Positions 19,583 to 28,904 of a stretch of 64,000 nucleotides of DNA are shown one piece after another; within the stretch, counting starts at the first letter, position 1; each line of letters starts with the position of its first letter. The stretch lies in the NCBI RefSeq assembly GCF_016756495.1, contig NZ_AP023243.1, positions 1,726,001 through 1,790,000 on the forward strand, given 5' to 3'. The notes under the pieces are model-generated. The model ran no database searches. It saw nothing but the letters and a program-made list of their open reading frames with translations, and was not told where the DNA came from. The stretch is from Mesorhizobium sp. 113-3-3 (lineage in GTDB: Bacteria; Pseudomonadota; Alphaproteobacteria; Rhizobiales; Rhizobiaceae). The translations under genes and the position numbers were made by a program.

Positions 19583-19666
19583 AGGGTTTTGTCCGTTGAG
19601 TTCGCCGGCTCACTTTTTGTCCATGTCGTTGTCCCAAAACCGCAGGGCACTTTTGGGCGACATGGA

Positions 19667-20251
19667 CTAGAACGCGTATTTGAAGACGATATAGAGCAAA
19701 ATCAGGGCAGCGGCCGCGGCGCCGGCGATCAGCCCGAGACGCTTTTCGATGAACTCGCGGATCGATTCGCCGTAGCGGCGCAGCAGCCAGGCCAACAGCA
19801 GGAAGCGCGCGCCGCGAGCGACGATGGCCGAGATGATGAAGATCAGCAAATTGACGTGCAGGGCGCCGGCAAGGATGGTGACGACCTTGATCGGGGGCAG
19901 GTGCGCGAGACCGGAAGTAACGAGCAGCACCAGCATCAGGCCGGTGCCGGAATTCTGCCAGCGCTCGAAGGTCTCCAGGCCGCCGAAATGCTCCAGGATC
20001 GGACGGGCGATGGTGTCGTAGGCGAAATAGCCGATCATCCAGCCGGCGATGCCGCCCAGCACCGAGGCGGCCGTGGCGGTCAGCGCATAGCGGTAGGCGC
20101 GGTCGGGGCGTGCCAACGCCATCGGCAGATAGAGCACATCGGCCGGCACGAAGAAAAACGAGCTTTCAATGAAGGCGATGATGGCAAGCCACCATTCCGC
20201 GGATTTCCGGGCCGCCAGCGACAAGGTCCAGTCGTACAGTCCGCGAAGCAT
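19667..20251 (-). CDS. YqaA family (VTT/SNARE-associated) membrane protein
   Basis: 194 residues from the ATG at 20251; a longer frame to 20326 adds 25 non-hydrophobic residues. Four to five membrane helices, with the VTT-type segment WWLAIIAFIESSFFFVPADVLYLPMAL at the start and GLAHLPPIKVVTILAGAL in the middle. This places it in the YqaA branch of the DedA/VTT superfamily, whose members may act in lipid or small-molecule flipping. The specific role is unknown. Confidence 0.82.
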   Translation of the reverse strand: MLRGLYDWTLSLAARKSAEWWLAIIAFIESSFFFVPADVLYLPMALARPDRAYRYALTATAASVLGGIAGWMIGYFAYDTIARPILEHFGGLETFERWQNSGTGLMLVLLVTSGLAHLPPIKVVTILAGALHVNLLIFIISAIVARGARFLLLAWLLRRYGESIREFIEKRLGLIAGAAAAALILLYIVFKYAF

Positions 20252-20524
20252 CGGCACTCCTATGCGTATCGCCCAAACGGTGCGCAGCGGTTTCGGGGCA
20301 ATGGCATGCTCAAAACAAAGACCCAAAGCGCGCCATCCATCCAGTGGGACGCCTCGCTTTGATGCGCCGCCTGTCTAGAAAGATTTTCCGCGCTGCACAA
20401 TGGCAGCACGGTCACGAAATCAAAAGGCGAAGATTGGTCGCATCTCGGCGATCCCGAGATTTGGCCAGTTGACGAACAGGCCTCCGACCGTATAGTCCGC
20501 GCCCATCCAGGCCGCCCGGCCTGA

Positions 20525-20609
20525 GCCCCTATGGCGGAATTGGTAGACGCGCTCGACTCAAAATCGAGTTCCGCAAGGAGTGCTGGTTCGATCCCGGCTA
20601 GGGGCACCA
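20525..20609 (+). tRNA. tRNA-Leu (anticodon CAA)
   Basis: Acceptor arms GCCCCTA (20525-20531) and TAGGGGC (20599-20605) pair fully, with discriminator A and encoded CCA (20606-20609). The anticodon stem is CTCGA/TCGAG around CTCAAAA, giving anticodon CAA. The D-arm GCGGAATTGGTAGACGC and T-arm GGTTCGATCC are standard, and the long variable arm is as expected for class II tRNA-Leu. Confidence 0.97.
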
Positions 20610-20636
20610 TTCCATTTTTCAGTAACTGCCCATGTT

Positions 20637-20747
20637 GCTTGCCTGCCCGTGAGGCGGGCAAGCTCAGTCAGGCCACGGATGGGTTCGGCTGCGCCTGACG
20701 CAGCCGAGAGGATTTCGGCCGCAGGCTGGCCACAGCGCCAGCCTGCG
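20637..20747. repeat. cluster of three hairpins downstream of tRNA-Leu
   Basis: Three consecutive strong hairpins: GCTTGCCTGCC with GGCGGGCAAGC (20637-20663, one T-G pair), CGGCTGCG with CGCAGCCG (20686-20706), and CGCAGGCTGG with CCAGCCTGCG (20720-20747). None has a T run. The arrangement looks like a compact palindromic intergenic element rather than a plain terminator. A further GGACAGC/GCTGTCC hairpin is at 20845-20866. Confidence 0.7.
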
Positions 20748-20841
20748 CCCAGCCAATCCGCTCGGAGCGAGTGCTTGTAGCCGATCCCGATGTTCCATTT
20801 GTCGCCGGCGGCGCGCGCCACTACTTCGCGGCGTTGAGGGA

Positions 20842-21021
20842 TCAGGACAGCTTACAGAGGCTGTCCGCAGACACAACAACCGTTGGAATGCCCTTCGGCC
20901 GATCGACCGTCTTGATCTCGTCGTGCCAGAATGCGTGTTTGAATATGATCGCGATGCCGATCAGCAGCGCGGCCCACGGGCCAGGGTGTGGCAATTTCGG
21001 GTTGGCACCGTTGCCGCCCAA
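20842..21021 (-). CDS. possible small membrane protein downstream of the acetyltransferase gene
   Basis: A 59-residue frame with a TTG start 8 bases after the stop of the FemAB/CelD-like acetyltransferase gene. It has one hydrophobic segment (PWAALLIGIAIIFKHAFW, about 15-32) then a charged tail. Third codon positions are rich in G and C through the hydrophobic part, as in the neighbours. I do not recognise it. Against it: TTG start, no clear ribosome site, short length. If real it is the last gene of the flippase/acetyltransferase unit. The rest of the 20610-21029 gap holds only hairpins. Confidence 0.35.
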   Translation of the reverse strand: MGGNGANPKLPHPGPWAALLIGIAIIFKHAFWHDEIKTVDRPKGIPTVVVSADSLCKLS

Positions 21022-21029
21022 GGGCAGGC

Positions 21030-22310
21030 CTACCGCCGTCTCAGCAAGCTCTTCATGCGGTTGCGCAGCAGTCGGGCCATGTTGCGGGTCTCGCGGTAGA
21101 GATGCAACTGCGAGGCGGCTTGCCGCGCCAGGCGGTCGGCATCCGGCGTCAGCCCGATCACCAGCGTGCCGATCGGCTTGCGCTCGGCCCACAGCCGGCT
21201 CATCACCGGGTGGTCCGGCACCGCGCAGGAATCGGTCATCATGATGTTGGGGTCGTCGAGATGTTGCCGGGTGACCTCGATCATCAGCAGCGTGCCCGGC
21301 GAATAGGCTGCCAGCGTCTCGTCATAGGCCGTCTTCCAGGTATAGGCGACGCCTGCTTCGACAAAGACGATCAGGCAGGCGATGGTGCGGCCGTCGAGCG
21401 TCAGCGAATGGATGCGGCACATGTCCTGCTCGGCGAGCCGGTGCACGGCCTCGCGGGCGAAGGCGGCGCGGAAGCGGTCGATCGCCATGGCGGTGCGCTC
21501 GCGGCCCTTCCAGCCGGACGCTTCCAGCGTCAGGAAGCTCTCGATGGCGTGACGAATCTCCTCGGGGCCGCGCGCCACCACATGCTCCAGCCTGCCCATG
21601 TCGGCAAGGCGCCGCTTCAGGCGGCGGAATTCGCGGTAATGGTGCGAGCGCAGCGAAGCCTTGAGATAGTCGTCGCCATCGAGTTCGCTGTCCAGCACGG
21701 GGCGTTGGGTCTGGCCGGTGGTGACCAGCGTCAGGCCGCGCGTCTCGGCTACGGTGTCGAGCAGGCTAGCCACCGGACCGTCGAGCCTGAGGTCGGGCAG
21801 CACGAAGACCTTCGGCAGCTTGAGGTGCGGGCGCGACAGCATCGAGAAGAAATCCTCGACGACGCCGACCGGATCGTCGCGGTCGATCAGCGGCGTGCCG
21901 AGCGGACCGAACGGGCTCGACCAGGTGCGCATCACCGGAACGCCGAGCGGCACCACCGGACGCTCCACCGAAATCGGCACGAGGAGCCGCAGCCGGTTGC
22001 GGTATTCGTCGCCGTCGCGGATCACCGCAAGCCGCACCTCGCGATCCTCCAGCCGGGGCATGGCCGGCGCCAGGAAGCGCGGGTTGAAGAAGACGTTCGG
22101 CTCGATCGTGCGGGCGCAGAGATAGTCCAGTTCCTCGACCAGGTCGAAGCCGGCGGACGCCGGATAGATGGCAAGCTTGCGCTCCGGCCGGTTGTTGGCG
22201 AGGATTTCGATATGGGCGGGATCGGGATCGCGCGACAGCCCGGCAAGGCCGGACACCATGGCGCCGGCGGTGCCGCCGCTGGTTTCCTCGAGCAACGGGA
22301 TGGCGGCCAT
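21030..22310 (-). CDS. GNAT/FemAB-like acetyltransferase (CelD/BioF2-type)
   Basis: About 426 residues with the two-lobed GNAT architecture of the CelD/Acetyltransf_6 family. The C-terminal half is typical: EFRRLKRRLADMG, SFLTLEASGWKGRERTA, a CoA-side strand CRIHSLTLDGRTIACLIVF, and YTWKTAYDETLAAYSPGTLLMIEVTRQ. The ATG at 22310 overlaps the stop of the flippase gene by one base (TGATG), so both are translated together. This pairing suggests acylation of an exported polysaccharide or lipid-linked sugar. Acceptor and acyl donor are unknown. An open frame continues upstream of the ATG but only as a shadow of the flippase gene. Confidence 0.82.
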   Translation of the reverse strand: MAAIPLLEETSGGTAGAMVSGLAGLSRDPDPAHIEILANNRPERKLAIYPASAGFDLVEELDYLCARTIEPNVFFNPRFLAPAMPRLEDREVRLAVIRDGDEYRNRLRLLVPISVERPVVPLGVPVMRTWSSPFGPLGTPLIDRDDPVGVVEDFFSMLSRPHLKLPKVFVLPDLRLDGPVASLLDTVAETRGLTLVTTGQTQRPVLDSELDGDDYLKASLRSHHYREFRRLKRRLADMGRLEHVVARGPEEIRHAIESFLTLEASGWKGRERTAMAIDRFRAAFAREAVHRLAEQDMCRIHSLTLDGRTIACLIVFVEAGVAYTWKTAYDETLAAYSPGTLLMIEVTRQHLDDPNIMMTDSCAVPDHPVMSRLWAERKPIGTLVIGLTPDADRLARQAASQLHLYRETRNMARLLRNRMKSLLRRR

Positions 22311-23710
22311 CAGGCGGCTCCTTTGGCAGGCACGAAGATAGCCATGACGATGCCGAGCTTGCGCCACACCGTGAAGGACAGCGCGCCGGCCTCGAAGATC
22401 ATGGCGAAGGCGGTGGCCATGGCGGCGCCCCACAGGCCGAACATCGGGATCAGCACCACGTTGAGGCCGATGTTGAAGGCCAGTGTCATGGCATAGACGG
22501 CGGCGCAGATGTTCTGGTTGCCGCTCATGGTGAGCAGGCTTTCGCAAGGGCCTACGGCGGCGCGCGCCACGACGCCGAAGACGAGCAGGAACAGCAGCGG
22601 ATAGCCCGATGTGAATTCGGGCCCGAACAGCACCAGCATGGGCTTGCCCAGCAGCAGCACCAGCAGCGCCATCAGCAGCGAGGGCCAAAAGGTCCACGAC
22701 ACCGTCTCGCGGGCGAAGGCGGCAAGTTTTTCCGGCTCGCCATGGGTGAACTGCGCATAGCGCTGGGCGACGCCGGCCTTGACGGCGAAATAGACGAAAT
22801 GCACCAGCGCCAGCGTCTTGACCGTGGCGAAATAGACGGCGACGTCGTTGGGATCCATATAGGCGCCGACCATCAGCACATCGGCATTGGTGAGCAGGAA
22901 GAAGAAGCTCTCGACCAGGAAGATCGGCAGCGAGACGATGAACCATTGCGCGAAATGCACCTTCATCGGCCCGGCCGGGATCTGCCTTTCCATGCGGTGC
23001 GTGACGCCGATCAGCTGCGCCAGCGTGGTGACATAGGTGGCGGCGATCGAGGCGAAGATCGCCGTCCTGGCATCGGCGGCGTAGCCGGCGAAAAGCATCA
23101 GCGCCATGAACAGCAGGATCAGCACCGGCCGTATCAGATAGGTCGGCGACAGGGCGAAAAGCGCCCAGCTGTTCGCTCTGGCCTGGCCTTGCAAGAGGTC
23201 CGACAGCGCGATCATAGGCAGGCAGATGACGCCGAGGATGAAGGGAATCACATAGTAGTTTTCGATCCAGGGCGCCGCCAGCCAGACGCCAAGCGCGCCG
23301 AGCCCGGCGATGATGGTGGAGGCGATCAGCACGAACAGGCGGCTGGCCACGACGATGCCGCGCAGTTCGTCCATCAGGCCGCGTTCGCGGTATTCGGGGA
23401 TGAAGCGGATGACCGAGGTGTGGAAGCCGAGGCAGGCGAGGTTGCCGACGATAACCATCGTCACCCAGACCAGCACGAAGATACCGTATTCGAACGAACC
23501 CATCCAGCGCGCCATCAGCACCTGGCTGATGAAGGCGATGACGGCGCTGACGATGCGGATGGAGAAGGCGATGACCGACATGCGGCCGGCCTCGCCGCGC
23601 TCATCGGCGGTGAACAGCACGGCGTCGATGCGGCCAAGCAACGGCTCGACACGCAGCGCCAAACGCTGCGGCAAGAACCGCCCGGCAGTCGTGGCCGCAG
23701 AAAAGCGCAC
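22310..23710 (-). CDS. oligosaccharide flippase / polysaccharide exporter (Wzx-like)
   Basis: Inner-membrane protein of 466 residues with about 12-14 hydrophobic helices. The family pattern is clear: MARWMGSFEYGIFVLVWVTMVIVGNLACLGFHTSVIRF in the first third and a mid-protein PMKVHFAQWFIVSLPIFLVESFFFLL block, as in the MATE-like polysaccharide flippase superfamily. Such proteins move undecaprenyl-linked sugar units to the periplasmic side. GTG start behind GGAGAGA. About 40 residues precede the first helix, more than usual, so a later start is possible. Coupled to the acetyltransferase gene. No glycosyltransferase is adjacent. Confidence 0.83.
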   Translation of the reverse strand: MRFSAATTAGRFLPQRLALRVEPLLGRIDAVLFTADERGEAGRMSVIAFSIRIVSAVIAFISQVLMARWMGSFEYGIFVLVWVTMVIVGNLACLGFHTSVIRFIPEYRERGLMDELRGIVVASRLFVLIASTIIAGLGALGVWLAAPWIENYYVIPFILGVICLPMIALSDLLQGQARANSWALFALSPTYLIRPVLILLFMALMLFAGYAADARTAIFASIAATYVTTLAQLIGVTHRMERQIPAGPMKVHFAQWFIVSLPIFLVESFFFLLTNADVLMVGAYMDPNDVAVYFATVKTLALVHFVYFAVKAGVAQRYAQFTHGEPEKLAAFARETVSWTFWPSLLMALLVLLLGKPMLVLFGPEFTSGYPLLFLLVFGVVARAAVGPCESLLTMSGNQNICAAVYAMTLAFNIGLNVVLIPMFGLWGAAMATAFAMIFEAGALSFTVWRKLGIVMAIFVPAKGAA

Positions 23711-23804
23711 CCCGATCTCTCTCCGTTTTCCGCCTCTTTTTCAGGCTTCGGTGTAGCGGAGACACATTAAGAAACGGTTGGGTGAGGGGGCGGTGCGCAG
23801 CGGA

Positions 23805-23830
23805 CGAAAAGCCAACGATTTGGCTTTTCG
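23805..23830. repeat. 26-base near-perfect palindrome
   Basis: CGAAAAGCCAA and TTGGCTTTTCG, an 11-base perfect stem around CGAT, in the 446-base gap between the flippase and secA genes (23711-24156). Apart from this and the element at 24090-24142, I see only a weak 37-codon frame (from 23917) with no recognisable similarity. Confidence 0.6.
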
Positions 23831-24089
23831 AGCATGAGCGCCCGGAGCCATAGCGGAGGGCTGGCAGGCCGCTGGTGCGCGGCTAGCGCGTTTTTGATGT
23901 TCCGGGGGCATAACGGATGGCGAGAGAACGCCGGGTGCGGGTCAACCAGCTGTCATTCCACGTGCTGTTTCAATGCAAGCGTCGGAAAGGCTCGGACGGC
24001 GCAGCGTCGTGCGCGACTTTTGCGGTGCGATGACCGTTGATGAGGTGACATTCGCCGGATTAGCGCCGCCAATCGCCAACGTCAGCGCC

Positions 24090-24142
24090 GCCCCTCATCC
24101 GCCCTTCGGGCACCTTCTCCCCGTATAGTGACGGGGAGAAGG
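24090..24142. repeat. RIME-like intergenic element / secA terminator
   Basis: CCCCTCATCC, then a small GCCC-TTC-GGGC hairpin, then CCTTCTCCCCGT and ACGGGGAGAAGG (24113-24142), a perfect 12-base stem with loop ATAGTG. The two-palindrome layout and the CCTTCTCCCC core match my memory of rhizobial intergenic mosaic elements (RIME1). It lies 14 bases after the secA stop and probably also ends the secA transcript. Confidence 0.6.
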
Positions 24143-24156
24143 AAGAAGAGGCGTCC

Positions 24157-26889
24157 TTACGCAAACGCGCCGTGGCAGTGCTTGTATTTCTTGCCGGAGC
24201 CGCAGGGGCAGGCTTCGTTGCGGCCGACTTTGCCCCAGGTTGCCTGGTTGTTGGGGTCGCGGTCTTCGGGGGCGACGACGGCGTTCTGCTCCTGGCGCAC
24301 CAGGAGGGCGGTTTCGCCGCCTTCGAAATCGTTCTCGCCGGTGGTGCCGTCAATATGCGTGCCGAACATGTCGGGCGCTTCCGGGGGCGGGGCTTCGGCG
24401 GCCTGGCGGACCAGTTCGACGCGCATCAGCTGCGCGGTGACGGCCTGGCGCAGATTGCCGAGCATCGCCTGGAACAGCTCGAAGGCTTCGCCCTTGTATT
24501 CCTGCAGCGGATCGCGCTGGGCGTAGCCGCGGAAGCCGACGACCGAACGCAAATGGTCGAGGTTGACGATGTGCTCGCGCCACAGATGGTCGAGCGTCTG
24601 CAGCACGACGGAGCGCTCGACATAGTTCATCACTTCGGGGCCGAAGCGCTCGGAGCGCTCCTTGGCGGCGGCGTCGGCTGCGGCAGTGATGCGCTCGCGG
24701 ATGTCGTCCTCGGCGATGCCTTCTTCCTTGGCCCACTCCTCGACCGGCAGGTCGAGATTGAGGAATTCGGCGACCTCGGCCTTCAGGCCGGCGACATCCC
24801 ACTGCTCGGCATAGGCGTTTTCGGGAATGGCCTTGGCGACGATCTCGTCGATGACGCCCTCGCGCATCTCGGCAATGGTTTCCGACAGGCCTTCGCCGTC
24901 CATCAGCTCGATGCGCTGCTCGAACACCACCTTGCGCTGGTCGTTGGAGACGTCGTCATATTTCAGGAGGTTCTTGCGGATGTCGAAGTTGCGTGCCTCG
25001 ACCTTCTTCTGCGCCTTTTCCAGCGCCTTGTTGATCCAGGGATGGATGATCGCCTCGTCTTCCTTGAGGCCGAGCTTCTGCAGCATGCCGTCCATGCGCT
25101 CGGAGCCGAATATGCGCATCAGATCGTCCTGCAGCGACAGGAAGAATTTCGAACGGCCCGGGTCGCCCTGGCGGCCGGAGCGGCCACGCAGCTGGTTGTC
25201 GATGCGGCGCGATTCATGGCGCTCGGTGGCGAGCACGTACAGACCGCCGGCGGCCAGCGCCTTTTCCTTCAGGCGCTCGATGTCGGCGTGGATTTCCTTT
25301 TCGCGGGCCTCGCGCTCGGGGCCCTCAGGCATGTCGCCGAGCTCATCGGCGATGCGCATTTCGGCATTGCCGCCGAGCTTGATGTCGGTGCCGCGGCCGG
25401 CCATGTTGGTGGCGATGGTGATGGCGCCCGGCTTGCCGGCCTGGGCGACGATCGCCGCCTCGCGCTCGTGATGGCGGGCGTTCAGCACCTCGAAATCCTT
25501 GAAGCCTTCCTTGCGCAGGCGATCCGCCAGCTGCTCTGACTTCTCGATCGAGGTCGTGCCGACCAGCGTCGGCTGGCCCTTGGCGCTGGCTTCGCGGATC
25601 TCCTTGACGATCGCCTTGTATTTCTCCTCGACCGTCCGATAGACCTCGTCGTCCTCGTCCTTGCGGATGACCGGCAGATTGGTCGGGATCTCGGTGACTT
25701 CGAGGCCGTAGATGTTGCCGAATTCCTCGGCCTCGGTCAGCGCCGTGCCGGTCATGCCGGACAGCTTCTTGTAGAGGCGGAAGTAGTTCTGGAAGGTGAC
25801 GGAGGCGAGCGTCTGGTTCTCCGGTTGGATCGCCACATGCTCCTTGGCTTCGAGCGCCTGGTGCAGGCCTTCCGAATAGCGGCGGCCGGGCATCATGCGG
25901 CCGGTGAACTCGTCGATGATGACGATCTCGCCGTTGCGCACGATGTAGTCCTTATCGCGCTGGAACAGCCGGTGCGCCTTCAGCGCGTTGTTCACGTGGT
26001 GGACGATGGCGACGTTCTCGACGTCATAGAGCGACTCGCCCTTCAACAGGTCGGCATCGCGCAGCATATTCTCCAGCTTCTCGGTGCCTTCCTCGGTGAA
26101 GATCGAGGTCTTCTGCTTCTCGTCAATCTCATAATCCTGCGGCTGCAGCTGGATGATGAAAGTGTCGATGGTGTTGTACATTTCCGAGCGGTCCTCGAGC
26201 GGACCGGAAATGATCAGCGGCGTGCGCGCCTCGTCGACCAGGATGGAATCGACTTCGTCGACGATCGCGTAATTGTGGCCGCGCTGCACCATCTGGGCGC
26301 GCTCGTACTTCATGTTGTCGCGCAGATAGTCGAAGCCGAGTTCGTTGTTGGTGGCGTAGGTGACGTCGGCGGCGTAGGCGGTGCTGCGTTCCTCGTCCGA
26401 CAGGCCGTGGACGATGACGCCGACCGAGAGGCCGAGGAATTTGTAGACGCGGCCCATCCATTCGGAGTCGCGCGTGGCCAGATAGTCGTTGACGGTGACG
26501 ACGTGGACGCCCTTGCCGGCCAGCGCGTTGAGGTAGACCGGCAGCGTCGCGACCAGGGTCTTGCCCTCGCCGGTGCGCATCTCGGCGATGCCGCCATTGT
26601 GCAGGACCATGCCGCCGATCAGCTGGACGTCGAAGGGGCGCATGCCGAGCACGCGGCGTGCCGCCTCGCGCGCGGTGGCGAAGGCCGGGACCAGCAGGTC
26701 GTCAAGGCTGGCGCCATTGGCGATATCCTGGCGGAATTTTTCCGTGCGCCCCGCGAGTTCGGCGTCGGACAGCGCCCGCATCTCGTTTTCCATGGCGTTG
26801 ATCGCCTCGACACGGGGCCGGGTCGATTTGACCCGACGGTCGTTGGAGGAACCGAAAACCTTACGGGCGAGACCGCCGAGACTGACCAT
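24157..26889 (-). CDS. secA: preprotein translocase ATPase SecA
   Basis: ATP-driven motor that pushes preproteins through SecYEG. 910 residues, full length. It has Walker A in MRTGEGKTL, the [19 protein letters not shown] motif, the preprotein cross-linking domain, [17 protein letters not shown] and [15 protein letters not shown] of NBD2, and the helical wing/scaffold. The C-terminal zinc-binding tail ends in [14 protein letters not shown], the SecB-interaction type, so an intact SecB-binding site is present. Divergent from the parvulin gene with 262 bases between them, which hold no other gene. Downstream hairpin at 24113-24142. Confidence 0.98.
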   Translation of the reverse strand: MVSLGGLARKVFGSSNDRRVKSTRPRVEAINAMENEMRALSDAELAGRTEKFRQDIANGASLDDLLVPAFATAREAARRVLGMRPFDVQLIGGMVLHNGGIAEMRTGEGKTLVATLPVYLNALAGKGVHVVTVNDYLATRDSEWMGRVYKFLGLSVGVIVHGLSDEERSTAYAADVTYATNNELGFDYLRDNMKYERAQMVQRGHNYAIVDEVDSILVDEARTPLIISGPLEDRSEMYNTIDTFIIQLQPQDYEIDEKQKTSIFTEEGTEKLENMLRDADLLKGESLYDVENVAIVHHVNNALKAHRLFQRDKDYIVRNGEIVIIDEFTGRMMPGRRYSEGLHQALEAKEHVAIQPENQTLASVTFQNYFRLYKKLSGMTGTALTEAEEFGNIYGLEVTEIPTNLPVIRKDEDDEVYRTVEEKYKAIVKEIREASAKGQPTLVGTTSIEKSEQLADRLRKEGFKDFEVLNARHHEREAAIVAQAGKPGAITIATNMAGRGTDIKLGGNAEMRIADELGDMPEGPEREAREKEIHADIERLKEKALAAGGLYVLATERHESRRIDNQLRGRSGRQGDPGRSKFFLSLQDDLMRIFGSERMDGMLQKLGLKEDEAIIHPWINKALEKAQKKVEARNFDIRKNLLKYDDVSNDQRKVVFEQRIELMDGEGLSETIAEMREGVIDEIVAKAIPENAYAEQWDVAGLKAEVAEFLNLDLPVEEWAKEEGIAEDDIRERITAAADAAAKERSERFGPEVMNYVERSVVLQTLDHLWREHIVNLDHLRSVVGFRGYAQRDPLQEYKGEAFELFQAMLGNLRQAVTAQLMRVELVRQAAEAPPPEAPDMFGTHIDGTTGENDFEGGETALLVRQEQNAVVAPEDRDPNNQATWGKVGRNEACPCGSGKKYKHCHGAFA

Positions 26890-27151
26890 CCAATGGTCCT
26901 TTCGATAGAATTCTCAATCTTGAGACGGGCGCCGGCCGGCCCCATCAAATCCGCGTGATCGCACCGCCTGAATACGGGCAAACACAAAAAGCGCCCGGAA
27001 AACGGTTCTGGACGCAAAGTCGTTGGACAGATAAGAGGGGGCTCAACTGATGTCAACGCCGCGCTGGCCCTGCCGGTCGCGCCAAATTCCGCCACAATCT
27101 GGCTGATCTGGAAGCCAACCCTCCTTACAATCCTTCACCGGAGTCATCCTT

Positions 27152-28075
27152 ATGCCCTTGTTGTTCCGCCGTGCGTCGCTCGCCAGCCTTGGTCTGGCCT
27201 TCGGCCTGTCGGCTCTTTGCCTGTCGCCTGTGATGGCGCAGGAGGCCGCTCCTGCTGCTCCGGCCGATGCCGCCACGGCACCGGCTGCTGCACCGGTCGA
27301 CCCGAACGCCGTGGTCGCCACGGTCAACGGCCAGCCCTTGACCGAAGCCGACCTGGTGCTTGCCGAAGGCGAGCTTTCGCAGCAATTCGCGCAGCTGCCG
27401 CCCGAGCAGCGCCGCGCCGCTGCCCTTTCGGCGGCCATCGAAATCCGCGTCATGGCCGCCAAGGCCGTTACCGACGGCCTCGACAAGGATCCCGACTTCC
27501 AGCGCCGCATGGCCTTCCTGCAGCAGCGCGCGCTGCATGGCGAGATGGTCGAGAAGGGCGTCGTCGACAAGGTTACCGACGCCGAGATCCGCGCCCGTTA
27601 CGACCAGGAAATCGCCAACACGCCGCCGGTCAACGAAGTGCATGCCCGTCACATCCTCGTGAAGACGAAGGAAGAGGCCGAGGCGATCATCAAGCAGCTC
27701 GACGGTGGCGCCGATTTCCAGAAGCTCGCCAACGAGCACACCAGCGATCCCTCGGGCAAGTCCAATGGCGGCGACCTCGGCTGGTTCGGACCTGGCCAGA
27801 TGGTGCCGGAGTTCGACAAGGCGGCTTTCGCGCTCGAGGTCGGCAAATACACCAAGGAGCCGGTGCAGTCGCAGTTCGGCTGGCACGTCATCAAGCTCGA
27901 GGACAAGCGCGCCAAGCAGCCGCCGGCCTTCGACGACGTCAAGGACCAGGCCAAGCAGGCGGTCATCCGTGACAAGTATTTCGCGCTGGTCAAGTCGCTG
28001 CGCGCCGGCGCCAAGGTCGAGATCCCCGACGCCAAGCTGAAGCAGGCCGTCGATACGATGGAAGCCGGCAAGTAA
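27152..28075 (+). CDS. periplasmic parvulin-type peptidyl-prolyl isomerase
   Basis: 307 residues with a Sec signal peptide (basic start, hydrophobic core, MAQ cleavage region near 29). The N-terminal SurA/PrsA-like helical part follows an Ala/Pro-rich linker. The parvulin domain (about 160-255) contains HARHILVKTKEEAE, SDPSGKSNGGDLGWFGPGQMVPEF and VQSQFGWHVIKLED. It probably folds outer-membrane or periplasmic proteins delivered by SecA. Divergent from secA, a common arrangement in Hyphomicrobiales. A strong terminator follows. Confidence 0.92.
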   Translation: MPLLFRRASLASLGLAFGLSALCLSPVMAQEAAPAAPADAATAPAAAPVDPNAVVATVNGQPLTEADLVLAEGELSQQFAQLPPEQRRAAALSAAIEIRVMAAKAVTDGLDKDPDFQRRMAFLQQRALHGEMVEKGVVDKVTDAEIRARYDQEIANTPPVNEVHARHILVKTKEEAEAIIKQLDGGADFQKLANEHTSDPSGKSNGGDLGWFGPGQMVPEFDKAAFALEVGKYTKEPVQSQFGWHVIKLEDKRAKQPPAFDDVKDQAKQAVIRDKYFALVKSLRAGAKVEIPDAKLKQAVDTMEAGK

Positions 28076-28091
28076 GCCTGAACGTTCTTTC

Positions 28092-28131
28092 AAAAAGGGC
28101 GCGGCAACAAAGGGTTGCCGCGCCCTTTTTT
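28092..28131 (+). terminator. bidirectional intrinsic terminator
   Basis: AAAAAGGGCGCGGCAA and TTGCCGCGCCCTTTTT form a perfect 16-base stem around a 7-base loop, with T runs on both strands. It lies between the convergent parvulin and TetR genes and can serve both. Confidence 0.92.
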
Positions 28132-28142
28132 GTTGGCCGCCA

Positions 28143-28742
28143 TCATCTGCCTGATGCCGCTATGCCGTGCACGAGATAGCGGACCATCTTGCGTATCGTC
28201 GCCTCGGGCTCGTCGAGCCGGTTGGTCAAGAGATGCCGCCACGCGTAGGAAGCGATGAGATCGGCGACCACACCCGGATCGATATCGCCGGCGATCTCGC
28301 CGCGTGCCTTGGCGCGCTCGATGATCTGGCCGGTGTGGGTGCGGCGCGCTCCGGCATAGCCGGCAAGGGCGGCGGCCGCGGTTTCATCCGACTGCGCCTC
28401 GGCGATCAGCGATTTGAAAACACTGCCCGACGATGTCTCGCGCCAGTGTGTGAACAGATTGATCAGGAAGCCGACGAGATCCTCCTCAAGGCTTCCCGTA
28501 TCGGGAATGTCGACGCGCTTCTGGCGCTGGTATACTTCGAGCAGCAGCGCCGCCTTGCTCGGCCACCAGCGATAGATGGTCGGCTTGCCGGCACGGGCGC
28601 GCCGCGCCACCGCCTCGATCGAGAAGCCGGCATAGCCGGCCTCGATCAGCACGGCTTCGGCAGCCTCCAGAATGGCTTCGGCGCTGTCGGGATTGCGCCT
28701 GGCGCCAATCGATTTGCGTGCCGGATCGGCGATTTCGCCCAT
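28143..28742 (-). CDS. TetR family transcriptional regulator
   Basis: 199 residues. The N-terminal helix-turn-helix (about 20-65) contains EAILEAAEAVLIEAGYAGFSIEAVARRARAGKPTIYRWWPSKAALL, a textbook TetR DNA-binding domain; the C-terminal ligand domain (about 80-195) is of the TetR_C/TipAL-independent type and unassigned. ATG at 28742 follows AGGAGG; a longer frame to 28793 lacks a ribosome site. Divergent from an MFS transporter gene, with two 16-base operator-like palindromes in between. It most likely represses the transporter and perhaps itself. Confidence 0.9.
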   Translation of the reverse strand: MGEIADPARKSIGARRNPDSAEAILEAAEAVLIEAGYAGFSIEAVARRARAGKPTIYRWWPSKAALLLEVYQRQKRVDIPDTGSLEEDLVGFLINLFTHWRETSSGSVFKSLIAEAQSDETAAAALAGYAGARRTHTGQIIERAKARGEIAGDIDPGVVADLIASYAWRHLLTNRLDEPEATIRKMVRYLVHGIAASGR

Positions 28743-28904
28743 TGGCCGTTCCTCCTGAAGCGGTTTCTCGTGTAAAACGACAACCGCCGGCAACTGTTTG
28801 CCTTTTGCGGACTAAATGAAGCCATTTGGCCGCAAAATGCGCCGCTGCCAAGCGATGCTCTCACATCGAGATGCTCACGCATCGAGACGTTCATACATCA
28901 TCGC

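Noticed and set aside
20558..20821. Minus-strand 87-codon frame over the tRNA and hairpin cluster
   Set aside because: It covers the tRNA and the palindromes, so it is more likely part of an intergenic repeat than a gene. The repeated hairpins argue against coding.
23834..24040. Plus-strand frames in the flippase-secA gap, including a 37-codon ATG frame at 23917
   Set aside because: Short, no similarity recognised, no strong ribosome site; the gap is better explained by repeats.
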